A DNA stretch of 64,000 bases from Paramecium sonneborni (Eukaryota; Ciliophora; Oligohymenophorea; Peniculida; Parameciidae): positions 1-64,000 of the forward strand of contig CAJJDN010000114.1 in assembly GCA_905182985.1 (NCBI GenBank), written 5' to 3'. The position numbers and the translations under genes were made by a program. Each line of letters opens with the position of its first letter. The stretch's first letter is position 1. This document shows positions 36,908-48,535 of this stretch, piece by piece. The notes beneath the pieces were generated by a model that ran no database searches, was not told the DNA's origin, and worked only from the letters and a program-made list of their open reading frames with translations.

Positions 36908-38757
36908 ATTCTTTTTCTATTAAAATTAATCTTCAAAATATGAAGAGATTAGTTTTAATTGTAGATTTTTTTAGATTTTATTGATATCTTATTTATAAGC
37001 TAAATTTGAAAGTAGATTGTAAAAAAAAGAGCAAGAGAAAAGAAGCAATTAAAATAATTAAAATTTGGCTGCATATATAAATTAGGTAAGTAAAGAAGAT
37101 TATTAAACACTTAATTTCTATTTGATAATCTCTAATGGTTTGGTATTTAGTTTAAAATAATATAGGATTCATAAAATATGCAACTCTTAATTACATATCC
37201 AGAAACAATCTATTTAATTTTTCTTTAGAAGCTAAGAATCACAAAAAGATTTGAAGGATAAATAATTTTAAATCAAATAATTCAAAATTTTATTCTTTAT
37301 AGTTATGTATTGATTTTTATTCAAAATTTTCAGAAATACTGGAATTACAAGAATAATAATTTTAATTATCCTATTAATTTAATCATTGGATTACTTCCTT
37401 AATGTATGTTAAGAACAATCGTTTTGTAAATCACAAAAATTTTAATTTAAAAAAATTATGTGTTTGAAATTGATCAAAATTTTAATTTGATGTCAATCAA
37501 CAATTCTTGACTTCTTTATTGTATTATCCTGTTTTTTTATTCAAGATAATATTGTACGATAGAGAATTTAAATAAAATGGTTAAATAAAAACATTTATTA
37601 CTATTTTAATGACTATTTAGAAAATATTTCCTTATTTAACTATTCCTTTTTTCTTATTCAATTAAATCAATATTTTTTAATTTAGTTTTAAATTAATGGG
37701 TAAAACACAATTAATACATTTTGGGTAAATTTGATTTATTAATTCATACTTTCCTCAAACTTTTATTTCAATCTAGTAATTCCAATAACAATACAAGAGA
37801 CTCTCAACAATTAGCAATTAAGAATATTCGTTTACAAAGAGGTTGAAATACTTTAACAGTAAACTCACAAATTATAAAGCTTAACCTAAAATCGAAGCAG
37901 AATAGAGTAAAATAGTAAGTGTATTCCTTTCTTTTTAAGTCTTAAGTTTTTATGTTTATATTAATAGTTATTCATAATTATCTTTTTGATGTAGGAATTT
38001 AAATGATAAAATCTCTAAGCAAAAATTCTAAGTTCTTTTTAAATTTAATTATTTGATAATATAATATTCTACCTTGTCTCTCTGCAGTCCTCATTCTTTA
38101 AGATTTAAAATATAAACTTTTATACCACCCTTCATATTCCTAAATGAAATTTTCATTGATATCTTTCTTATAGATTCTAAATATATATTCCAAAACTATC
38201 AAACATATCTTCTAATTATTAATTTTTTTGAGAACATGTGTTTTTATATACTCTTAGATTCATGTTCAAGTAAATTAAAATTAATTTCATTTTTCGAATA
38301 TAATTTCCTTTGATGAATATTAGCAGATAAAAAAAAATGCAGTCAAATTTAAAATATCATAGATTTTTATAAATCAGGAATTCAGGTAGATATATTAATC
38401 ACCTAGTTCGATTTGAATTTAGTTTGATAACTTACTGATATACTCTAACCAAAAAAAATCATATGTTTTTTTTTGTTAATAAATTAATTATTTCCTTTTG
38501 GAAATTTAGAATCATATCAATTCTTAGGAATTCAATTTTTACTTTTTCTATTCATTTTTTGGTTGTTACGTTATTTTACAATTAAATAATTTTTATTAAC
38601 ACTTGAAAACCTTCTTCATTACATCAAAAGTTTCTTAATAATCATACTCTAATTCAAATCTGTTATTGACAATATTAAATGAATTATATCCAATTTAGTA
38701 GATTGTCACCAACCACATGAAATTATTTATCTTAAGTTAAAATTAGAAAATTATTGG
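36908..38757. other. No gene recognised
   Basis: Very AT-rich; only short frames. Presumably holds the promoter of the 36907 (-) gene. Confidence 0.4.
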
Positions 38758-39325
38758 TGCTAAATTATATGAATTCAAGTAACTTGATGTATAAATTAAC
38801 AAAATAAAAGAGAATCAGCATTAAAAGATAAGTTTTTGATCACAATTAAACTGATGAAATGAAGAAGTCTCAAAAAAATTATTTAGATGTTTTAGTAATA
38901 GTAATTAGAAGAATTATTGAATTTCAAATATATTATAGAAATTTTAATTAATTTACTTTTTATCTTTTATTAACATTAAATATAAATATATAACATATAC
39001 TATATTAAGATAAATTTAAGTTATCCAAATTCTTTGAAATAACTGAATTCCTTAACTTGGTTTATTTAGAGTTCTATTATCAAAAATTAGAAAGATACAC
39101 TTTTAATCATCATTTATTGTGAAATAAAAAAATAATAGAAAAGTATTAATTAAAATAAAATGTATTGTAAGGAACCTGAATCTTCGGAGGATTAAATTAC
39201 TTATTTTGGTGAATATAATAAAAAAGGGAGGAAGGTAGGTAAATGGAGTATTAGATGGAATGAGAAAGGATAGAATAAATAAATGTAAATATTAATATAT
39301 ATAGTAATAATATCTTAGTGGCGGT
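38758..39325. repeat. Direct duplicate of 39822-40389 abutting a gap
   Basis: 568 bp are nearly identical (about four substitutions noticed) to the sequence resuming after the N run. This copy includes a first exon of the 40.2-kb gene (ATG 39160) and stops at GGCGGT followed by N. It probably represents two contig ends of the same locus or two alleles. Confidence 0.9.
39160..39325 (+). pseudogene. First exon of the exon-repeat gene, cut by the gap
   Basis: Same sequence as 40224-40389 (MYCKEPESSEDQITYFGEYN...). It breaks at the assembly gap, so it is most likely an assembly duplicate rather than a second gene. Confidence 0.6.
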
Positions 39326-39821
39326 NNNNNNNNNNNNNNNNNNNNNNNNNNNNNNNNNNNNNNNNNNNNNNNNNNNNNNNNNNNNNNNNNNNNNNNNNNN
39401 NNNNNNNNNNNNNNNNNNNNNNNNNNNNNNNNNNNNNNNNNNNNNNNNNNNNNNNNNNNNNNNNNNNNNNNNNNNNNNNNNNNNNNNNNNNNNNNNNNNN
39501 NNNNNNNNNNNNNNNNNNNNNNNNNNNNNNNNNNNNNNNNNNNNNNNNNNNNNNNNNNNNNNNNNNNNNNNNNNNNNNNNNNNNNNNNNNNNNNNNNNNN
39601 NNNNNNNNNNNNNNNNNNNNNNNNNNNNNNNNNNNNNNNNNNNNNNNNNNNNNNNNNNNNNNNNNNNNNNNNNNNNNNNNNNNNNNNNNNNNNNNNNNNN
39701 NNNNNNNNNNNNNNNNNNNNNNNNNNNNNNNNNNNNNNNNNNNNNNNNNNNNNNNNNNNNNNNNNNNNNNNNNNNNNNNNNNNNNNNNNNNNNNNNNNNN
39801 NNNNNNNNNNNNNNNNNNNNN
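39326..39821. other. Assembly gap (496 N)
   Basis: Run of N flanked by the direct duplicate described at 38758-39325. Confidence 1.
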
Positions 39822-40223
39822 TGCTAAATTATATGAATTCAAGTAACTTGATGTATAAATTAACAAAATAAAAGAGAATCAGCCTTAAAAGATAAGTTTT
39901 TGATCACATTTAAACTGATGAAATGAAGAAGTCTCAAAAAAATTATTTAGATGTTTTATTAATAGTAATTAGAAGAATTATTGAATTTCAAATATATTAT
40001 AGAAATTTTAATTAATTTACTTTTTATCTTTTATTAACATTAAATATAAATATATAACATATACTATATTAAGATAAATTTAAGTTATCCAAATTCTTTG
40101 AAATAACTGAATTCCTTAACTTGGTTTATTTAGAGTTCTATTATCAAAAATTAGAAAGATACACTTTTAATCATCATTTATTGTGAAATAAAAAAATAAT
40201 AGAAAAGTATTAATTAAAATAAA

Positions 40224-41276
40224 ATGTATTGTAAGGAACCTGAATCTTCGGAAGATTAAATTACTTATTTTGGTGAATATAATAAAAAAGGGAGGAAGGT
40301 AGGTAAATGGAGTATTAGATGGAATGAGAAAGGATAGAATAAATAAATGTAAATATTAATATATATAGTAATAATATCTTAGTGGCGGTGGATCTTTTGA
40401 TGAATAGGGAATTAAGATTGGAAGGTGGATGGAATTATGTGAAGGTTTTAATAGTGAGAAATAAGTCACTTATAATGGTGAATATAATTAGAAAGGTATG
40501 AAAGTAGGTAGATGGGATATTAATTATTGTGAGGAGGGCAAGTAAGAATATAAATTAATGTAAATATGATATAAGTATAGGTAATTATATTATGTTAGTG
40601 GTGGTGGATCTTATGGTGAGGGAGTGAATTAGATTAAGATTGGAAAATGGGTAGAATTGGATGAAGGGTTTGGAGATGGAATTGGATAAAATAAAATCAC
40701 TTATAATGGTGAATATAATATGAAAGGAATGAAGGTAGGAAGATGGGATATTAGTTATGATAAGAATGATGGAAATGGATAAAAATAAATGTAAATATTT
40801 TATAAGAATAGGTGATTATAAAATGTTAGTGGTGGTGGTTCATATGGTGAGGGAGATGGTTAAATTAAGATTGGTAAGTGGGTAGAGTTGTGGGAGAATT
40901 TTGGATTTCTATCTTAAATCACTTATAGTGGTGAATATAATAAGAAGGGTATGAAAGTAGGTAGATGGGATATTAATTATTGTGATTGGGGGATGGATTA
41001 ATACAAATAAATGTAAATATATTATAAGTATATTAAATTAGTGGTGGTGGATCCTATGCTGAGGGAGATGGTTAGATTAAGATTGGTAAGTGGATAGAGT
41101 TGGATTAAGGGTTTGAAAGAGATAAAAAAGTCACATTTAATGGTGAATATAATATGAAAGGTGTGAAAATTGGGATATGGGTGGAAATGGATATTGGTGA
41201 AAATAAGAAACGTGGCGAAAAAAAATATAAGAATTGAATAGCAAATAAAGAAAAATTAATATGATTAATATAGATG
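40224..41276 (+). CDS. Exon-repeat MORN-like protein, 303 aa
   Basis: ATG 40224, TGA 41274-41276. Four introns (40349-40382, 40560-40598, 40791-40829, 41013-41041; 34, 39, 39, 29 nt) give an exact frame of 304 codons. After a half repeat (ITYFGEYNKKGRKVGKW) come four full units GGGSYGEG...KIGKWVEL...ITYNGEYNMKGMKVGRWD. Each is encoded by one exon (177, 192, 183 nt and the terminal exon). The introns split the same AT|N codon as in the 21640-24921 gene, so the two genes share descent. No zinc-finger N-terminus is present; the true 5' end may lie upstream or in the gap. Function unknown. Confidence 0.75.
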
Positions 41277-42911
41277 AAAAATTTAATGTAATAAACAAAT
41301 AAATTAGTGTTTTTGGATTAATTTTCTTATTTTTGGATTTTGAGTTCTGAGAGGTTAAATTCATTTTTTTTGTTTTAATTTTTTATTATCGATAATTTTG
41401 AAAGGATTTTTAAATTTCGTCTTTGATTTTTTGATATCTTTTTGTTTTTTATCGTTTTTATTTTTAATTAAACTTTTGTCTTCTTTAACACTTTTATTTT
41501 TATTTAAACTTACCTAAATCTTATTATGGTAAAGTAGTGTATTAATCTTATAGTTCAATGTAATCTCTTAATAATTTTTAAGATTCTAACTATTTTAAAA
41601 CATTCCTCTCTAATGATATTAAAAAATATTCAAAATACAAAACATTATAGAGATTTAATTAAATTTGATCAAAAATTTTTGGTGTATTAAATCAACAATT
41701 GTAGGTTTTGGTAAATTAATTTCATAGACATCCAAGGTTCTTGAGAATTTAAATTGGAAACTCTTTCTTAAAAAACTTAATCTATTTAATGATGAATCAA
41801 TCGAACTTAACCATATAATTTCTACTTATAAAAGGTATATATAAATTGTAGATTTAGTAAATTCTAAACTAGAAATGTGTGGAAATAAAAATTATTTGTT
41901 TATATAAGAAGAATATATCTAGCCAAACAGTTAAATGAAAGGAAATATGATATCTTATCTACTTTATATAAATACATACAACCACCAACTTTAGTGTATT
42001 ATAGGATAATTTTTAAATTAAATGTGAAGGTTGTTGAAAAGTAACTAATCGAAAAAAAATATGTAATTTATTTTCATCTCACCTGAAGCTTCGGAATTTT
42101 TAAATCTGCATCCAAATGATATATCAAGATAATGAAACAGAATATTTAATTCAATATTAAGAATTATATATAATTCACTTAATTTATTTCATGGATATTT
42201 TGATTTTTACTCTTCATTTTCAATTTTTTTGTCGTATAAAATAAGCAAAAATCTCTAAAAATTCGATTATCATTTTAATCAATAAACTATGGACCAAATT
42301 ACTTGAAAATCTTAAATTAGAATGAAAATATAAATTAAATTAATCTTTAATAAACTATCACATTTTTATTTTGAAATACTCTCTTTTGTTCACAAGAATA
42401 TAGATTTATTAATAATACATTAAAAATTCTAATTAATATGTTTAGGGAAAATTAAATCATAAATTAAAGTAAGAATTAAATATTTTTAGAAATTCAACAT
42501 AAAAAAGTCATTTTAAGGAAAAAATCATATTGGTGTAGAAAAAGATCAATCATTTTATTTATTATAAATATAACAAATAATCATGTATTTTACAAGCCTA
42601 AAATTTGCAAACAAGTTCAGCTTTAGCCATCAATTATAAATTATCTCTCAACTGCAACTTGTTGCTATCAAAAAAATATTACTTAATTTTATGAAAATAA
42701 ATGAAGGGTAGTTATTCTCATCCTCAAATCATTAGAAATTTATTTTATAAAAAAATTTGAATCTCTCATTTATTACATCATTATTTTAAAATATAATTGT
42801 GTATGACATAGAAAAAGTTTTAAGTTTTAACCTTGCTTATTTTCTTTGTAATGATGCTATTCTCCAACTAGTACTGTTTAAAAAGAAAAGCAAAATTAAA
42901 ATCAATTATCA
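41277..42911. other. Possible pseudogene fragments, no clean gene
   Basis: Plus-strand protein-like pieces lie in different frames at about 41.65-42.05 kb (FDQKFLVYQINNCRFW, LNLFNDESIELNHIISTYKR) and about 42.8 kb (DIEKVLSFNLAYFLCND). They precede the discoidin-like frame and could be decayed or unspliced upstream parts of it. Confidence 0.4.
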
Positions 42912-43346
42912 ATGGGTACTATAAAAAATACATTACAATTGAAAAACGGAGCTTTAATATCATCAAGAAAATCAAAAAGTTTCTTAGAAGGTAATGATGG
43001 AAGCTGCATGAGAGATAGTATTTACACATTATCTACCTTTTAATAAAGTTCAACGGGAAATTCAATTATATTCGATTTATTATAGAAATATAAATTAAAC
43101 ACATTAAAAATATTGTTTTGTAATGGAGATAATAGATAATATAAAATAGGAATTTATATAAAATTTGATAATAAAGAAACCCTGATTTATGACTGTTATG
43201 CAAAAAGTATTTTAAAAATAACATTTCCTGATCAATAAGTATCAGGATTTAGGATACTAAATGTAGCTGGTAATACTTACAATATTCATCTAAATTTTAT
43301 AAAGATAGAAGCTTTTTATTAATTATAAATGAATAAATTACAATGA
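42912..43346 (+). CDS. Small F5/8-type (discoidin-like) domain protein, 144 aa
   Basis: Complete frame from ATG (42912) to TGA (43344-43346). From about residue 45 it shows the pattern of a galactose-binding-like domain as found C-terminally in BTB/discoidin proteins. The pieces are SIIFDLLQKYKLNTLKILF, then GDNRQYKIGIYIKFDNKETL, ITFPDQQVSGFRILNVAGN, and IHLNFIKIEAFYQL at the end. No signal peptide, so a cytosolic ligand-binding or scaffold role is likely. It may be the surviving last exon of a longer gene (see the fragments upstream). The stop is about 20 bp from the stop of the next, convergent gene. Confidence 0.5.
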
Positions 43347-43366
43347 TCAATTCCATAAATATTTGT

Positions 43367-43884
43367 TCATTTAAGATCTTGATTGACATTTTTAATAATA
43401 AGAACATAGATAAAATTTCTAACACTTTTCAAATAATAATAATAAACATTCATATTTGAATAAAAGTATATCCTAAATTGTTGTTTTATTTTTTCGCCAA
43501 AAGCAAATACAATTTTGTTCATTTTGGCATTATAGCAATATATTTCTATTTATAACTTTAAATAGTTTTTATATACTAACATAAATAAATTTAAAGTATA
43601 GAGTGGATATTCATGTTAAAAAAATCTGTAGTGTTTTATTAATAGTTTTCTTTTTTATTTTTCATTATGAACTTAGCTATTATATTCTGCCTCAATCTTC
43701 CTATATTTCTTTTTGCCTAAAAAATCAAAAGATATGTTAAAGGAAAATTTTAAGACATCTCTTCTGTTGACTCCAAATTATTTAAGAAAAATCCAATAAT
43801 ATTTTTTTTGATTCATTTAATCATTTCCACTCAAAAAGTCTTACAATTTATTTCATCAGTTTCTTCACAAGATTGAAAATTCAT
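43367..43884 (-). CDS. Hypothetical protein, about 165-175 aa
   Basis: Start ATG 43884 (MNFQSCEETDEINC), stop TGA 43367-43369. The downstream frame is long and coding-like (KKYYWIFLKQFGVNRRDV, GKKKYRKIEAEYNSQV, NKIVFAFGEKIKQQF). It joins the start either by a 29-nt GTGAAG...GTAAG intron or by one extra base in the A5 run at 43833-43837. Basic and aromatic-rich; no family recognised. Confidence 0.5.
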
Positions 43885-44658
43885 TTTACGGATTAGATTT
43901 GTATTCATAAAGATAATAATAATTATTTGATTTAATCAAATATTATCAATTATGATTAATAATATATTTCTATTATTAAATCAATATTATTTTTATAATT
44001 TATGTAATACTAATAAAAATTGATCCAAATCGATAAACTTGGCAACCATTCACCTAAAACTTAAAATAAATAGAAATCACACAAATTTTACTTAATTTTA
44101 TAAATATAAACTTTAAAATTGCTTTTTTTTAGAAATAATTTAATTAGCATAAATTAAAATTAAATGATGATCGATTGTTTTTGTCTTTAAGATGACTCTT
44201 GTTTAAAGGATATGTAATATTATAAAATTTTTACTTCTGTAATTTTATTGAATACTTTTTGTTATCTAACTTAATTAAAACAACCAGAACAATAAATTAA
44301 TTTTAGTAAACAATAGTTGCTTAAATATATAAAAGCTTATAACAAATGTAGCATAAAAATCTAATTGGAATTGAAGAAAATTTTGAATTAATAAAAAAAT
44401 ATATCCAAATAGTGATCATACAATTTGAAATTGTTAAAAACTTCAGTTTAACACAAGATGATAAATTTTATGTAATTATTTTTATTTAAACTTGTATTTT
44501 CAACCAATACCAAACATAAGAATAGCTCATGAATGAAGTTTATTGAATTTATACATGAGTGAATTTGTCATACTAACATTGTGCAATTGAAATTAAATAT
44601 TTTTGACCCCCTTCAAAATTGAAATTTATTAACCCAAAATTTTCAAAAAAATCCTAAT
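43885..44658. other. Intergenic, nothing recognised
   Basis: AT-rich region between divergently oriented genes; it presumably contains both promoters. Confidence 0.5.
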
Positions 44659-46359
44659 ATGAAAATAAAACTCTAACAATCATCTTTGATTCCTCTAGTT
44701 CTTTAGTTTTTGATTATTAAAGAAGCAACAGCAGGTTGTGATAGTTCAATTGCAGCAGAATGTGATTCTAGTGCTGGGTGTGGTTGGTGGTCAGAAGGTG
44801 GCTGTTATACATGCTCAGATTGGGATGAGGGAAACTGTTAGAATATATGTGGATGGTTAAATGAAACATGCCAATAGTGTAGCACTATTGCCATAAATTC
44901 ATGTTTGCAAGTTGGATGTGGTCTTAATGATTAAAATTAATGTATAAACTGTGGAGGAAAAGATAGTACAAACTGCTCTAGCAATGTTGGATGTATACTT
45001 TAAGGTGATTACTGCTATCCCATACTTTTTGTAGAAGAAAATAATTGTGTTGCGCCATATGAATGGATCAATTTAAAATGTTAAGTTTAGGCTTGTAGTT
45101 CTTCAAAGAAATAAAATTGCTTATGTGGAACATCCATATAAACATTTTGTGGGACTACCCAATATTGTTTTGATGTAAATGCAGGAACTGGAATATGCAA
45201 GGCAAAATGCAGCTCCAATTTAAATTCAAATAGTTGTGGATGTGGAAATGATAATTTAGAGTGCTAAAATACAACTTTTTGTGTTGATATTTCAGCATCT
45301 TCAGGAACTTGTAAATAAGCATGTTCAGGTGGAGTAATATCAGATTGTATTTGTGGATCTTCAAATAAGTCATATTGTGATTCAACTTAATAATGTTAAA
45401 GTGATAATTGTATCAGTAATTGCATTTCAGCATTTTAAGCAAATTGCCTATGTGGAACTTCAACAAAATTAAGTTGTACTTCAACCACTTTTTGTGCTGA
45501 TATAACTGCATCTTCAGGAACTTGTAAATAAGCATGTTCAGGTGGAGTTACATCAGATTGTATTTGTGGATCTTCAAGTAAGTCATATTGTGATTCAACT
45601 TAATAATGTTAAAGTGATAATTGTATCAGTAATTGCATTTCAGCATTTTAAGCAAATTGCCTATGTGGAACTTCAACAAAATTAAGTTGTACTTCAACCA
45701 CTTTTTGTGCTGATATAACTGCATCTTCAGGAACTTGTAAATAAGCATGTTCAGGTGGAGTTACATCAGATTGTATTTGTGGATCTTCAAGTAAGTCATA
45801 TTGTGATTCAACTTAATAATGTTAAAGTGATAATTGTATCAGTAATTGCATTTCAGCATTTTAAGCAAATTGCCTATGTGGAACTTCAACAAAATTAAGT
45901 TGTACTTCAACCACTTTTTGTGCTGATATAACTGCATCTTCAGGAACTTGTAAATAAGCATGTTCAGGTGGAGTTACATCAGATTGTATTTGTGGATCTT
46001 CAAGTAAGTCATATTGTGATTCAACTTAATAATGTTAAAGTGATAATTGTATCAGTAATTGCATTTCAGCATTTTAAGCAAATTGCCTATGTGGAACTTC
46101 AACAAAATTAAGTTGTACTTCAACCACTTTTTGTGCTGATATAACTGCATCTTCAGGAACTTGTAAATAAGCATGTTCAGGTGGAGTTACATCAGATTGT
46201 ATTTGTGGATCTTCAAGTAAGTCATATTGTGATTCAACTTAATAATGTTAAAGTGATAATTGTATCAGTAATTGCATTTCAGCATTTTAAGCAAATTGCC
46301 TATGTGGAACTACAACAAAATTAAGTTGTATTGTGGGAATAAAATAGTAAGCCAAGTGA
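44659..46359 (+). CDS. Cysteine-rich surface-antigen-like protein, 566 aa, probably C-terminally truncated
   Basis: ATG 44659 opens a hydrophobic leader (SSLIPLVLQFLIIKEATAG), consistent with a secretion signal. Cys-rich modules follow (CDSSAGCGWWSEGGCYTC, CLCGTSIQTFCGTTQYCF). Then come five copies of a 71-residue unit (ITASSGTCKQACSGG, DCICGSSSKSYCDSTQQC, AFQANCLCGTSTKLSC). The organisation is that of ciliate surface/immobilisation-antigen-like proteins. After the fifth unit the sequence leaves the repeat at about 46331, and ten residues later TGA occurs (46357-46359). The C-terminal hydrophobic GPI-type signal seen in the related gene at the right edge is missing. The protein would be secreted rather than anchored, or the locus is rearranged. 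Confidence 0.75.
45280..46330 (+). repeat. 213-bp (71-codon) tandem repeat, five copies
   Basis: Units start at 45280, 45493, 45706, 45919 and 46132 with a constant 213-bp step. The middle copies are practically identical, which implies recent expansion or homogenisation. The last copy ends early at about 46331. Confidence 0.95.
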
Positions 46360-47660
46360 TTTAGATCCTAAGAGTTATTAAGCAAGAAAGAAATGGGATG
46401 AGAATGATCCATAAAAATATAGAAGTGCAATATATACATATAATAATGATTAAATAAAAGAAAACTAGATAATTTAAGTGAGAAACATATTGAAAATATT
46501 AAATATCCTGATTCTATTAATTACGAACCTAATCAGTAATATAATGAATCTCAAAATTAAAAATAATAATATGCATAATTATATGGTGATCCAAATTTGA
46601 TTGCATAACGTTAACATTTGCAAATTTAACAACTGCAAAAATAACAACAAGTCATCTAAATATAAAATTCATAATCATAACCAAATCTAATAGTTTAACC
46701 TTTAATTACTTCACCATCAAATTAATCTGACTAAATACAATAAATATTAGTAAGCACCTCTTGATCAATATTCAATAGATGATGATAGATAAAAAATAAT
46801 CGTAAATATTAATGCAAAAATAATGGGAATTGTAAAGAATTGAGAATCTTCAAAGATTATAAAAATAATAAAATTATAGAACAATAAAACCTTAAAATAT
46901 AATAACCATCAAAATATTGATTACAAAGAGTTGGCTAACCACATTTGAAACAATTTAATTAACAAGCAATCTAATTTTATGTTAATAATATATTATTATC
47001 TTAATTAAAATTATCACTAAATTCTTCCCTGCGAATGCTATATTAGTAAATTATACTTTTATTAGCGCAATGCAATTTAAAATGTGATCCAATTGATAAT
47101 TTAGGATAGAATTTTAGTTCAAGTAAATCAATTGAATTTAGTGAATTAAATGTAATTGCTGGAATTGATGATAAAATTGAAGAGAATGTAAAACTGTATG
47201 CTAATGGAATAGGAAAGATATCCAGAAATTTAATAAAATAGATAAGAGTTATAATGAAGAATCTCAGCAATTTAAATTAGATTTCATGGACCAAAAGGTG
47301 TGCTATTGTTAAATGATAATCTGACTGATAACACAATAGAATTAAGAAAGAGTATGGTTAAATTTAATCCTAGTTTAATGAACGATGGTAAATATTCGAA
47401 TAGGATATCATTTTTGGATTATGTTAAATTTAGATAAATAGATAATACAATGTTGTTGAATATTTACATGAACAATTTGCTTAAATGCTGAATTAAAATT
47501 TGCTAGAAAATTCGAGCTACCAATATAAGCTATGAAAAATGTCGATTCGAGGTTGATATTATTTTTATAATCGCTTTTTATTAAAAAACATCCATAAAAC
47601 AAGCAAATAGAAGATGAATTTTACATTTGTAGACAATGCTAAACAAAAGTAAATTTTGAT
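46333..47660 (+). pseudogene. Remnants of one or two genes (Gln-rich segment and following fragments)
   Basis: Directly after the surface-antigen repeats, an out-of-register frame reads KPSDLDPKSYQARKKWDEND. A Gln-rich stretch follows (QLYGDPNLIAQRQHLQIQQL). Further protein-like pieces appear at 47.07-47.5 kb (DPIDNLGQNFSSSKSIEF, GIDDKIEENVKLYANGIGK, MNDGKYSNRISFLDYVKF), each in a different frame. No start is seen and several frame breaks lack intron-like sequence. I do not recognise the protein. This looks like decayed DNA joined to the truncated antigen gene. Confidence 0.5.
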
Positions 47661-48535
47661 TTAAATAATATGGACAGTTTAAAAAAGTTGTTTCAGGTTA
47701 TTATATTACTCATTTTTATAAAAATTAAAAGTGTGTTTATAATTCAAAATAAAAATAATCAAACCTCATTCTTTACACGAAATCTTTTTCCTTAATTTAA
47801 CTAATAATTCCTTCTTTTACTAAAATTATTTTATGTAAAAGTTGATTTATAAAAATTTTACTAATAAGAATTGAGTTTTTCTAATTTAAATGCATCCAAT
47901 TTTAATAAATATTAAATGATCATTTAGTGAGAACTTGGCCACTTTTGTATTAAGTAAAAATAATTCTAAATTTGAACATTTGATAATTAATTATGAAAAA
48001 TATTACTTTTCCGCTTCAATTAAATTAAAAGGCAAAAATCACTTAATTCCTGAAATAAACAATGAAACTTTGTAAATATATGACTCATCTCTAGTTTGTG
48101 TAATGATTTTTAATAATTACTTAGTAAATTCATTATAGAAAACTATCTTATGAATAAATTACAAAGAAGCTAGGCTTGTTAATAAAGAAATTGGAAGGAT
48201 GAATTCATATGGCTATTAAGCTGATTTTAATTTTTTGTAATTACGTAAATATATTCTAAATATATTGAATATGATTTACTACAGTTGGTAATTGAAATTA
48301 AAAGAATTATTTAAGATACCTTTAAGTCAAATTTGATTTGTTTGATGCATATTTAGGTAATATGCTCTAAGGATTTCAAATATTAATAACAATATTTTAG
48401 ATTTTTAGATGATCTATCATAATGATTTTCTAATATATTATGCATATTTAATATTTACATTATAAAGTTTTAAGAATATATAATTAAAAAGAAGAAGTGA
48501 ATTGCAAACTTTTATAAAAATATTAATTTATAAAA
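47661..48535. other. Intergenic, nothing recognised
   Basis: AT-rich, only short frames; precedes the 48536 start. Confidence 0.45.

Noticed and set aside
39315..39866. Open frames running through the N gap on both strands
   Set aside because: They consist almost entirely of unknown bases.
45280..46330. CRISPR-like array
   Set aside because: The 213-bp units are contiguous, coding and without spacers; this is a protein repeat in a eukaryotic gene.
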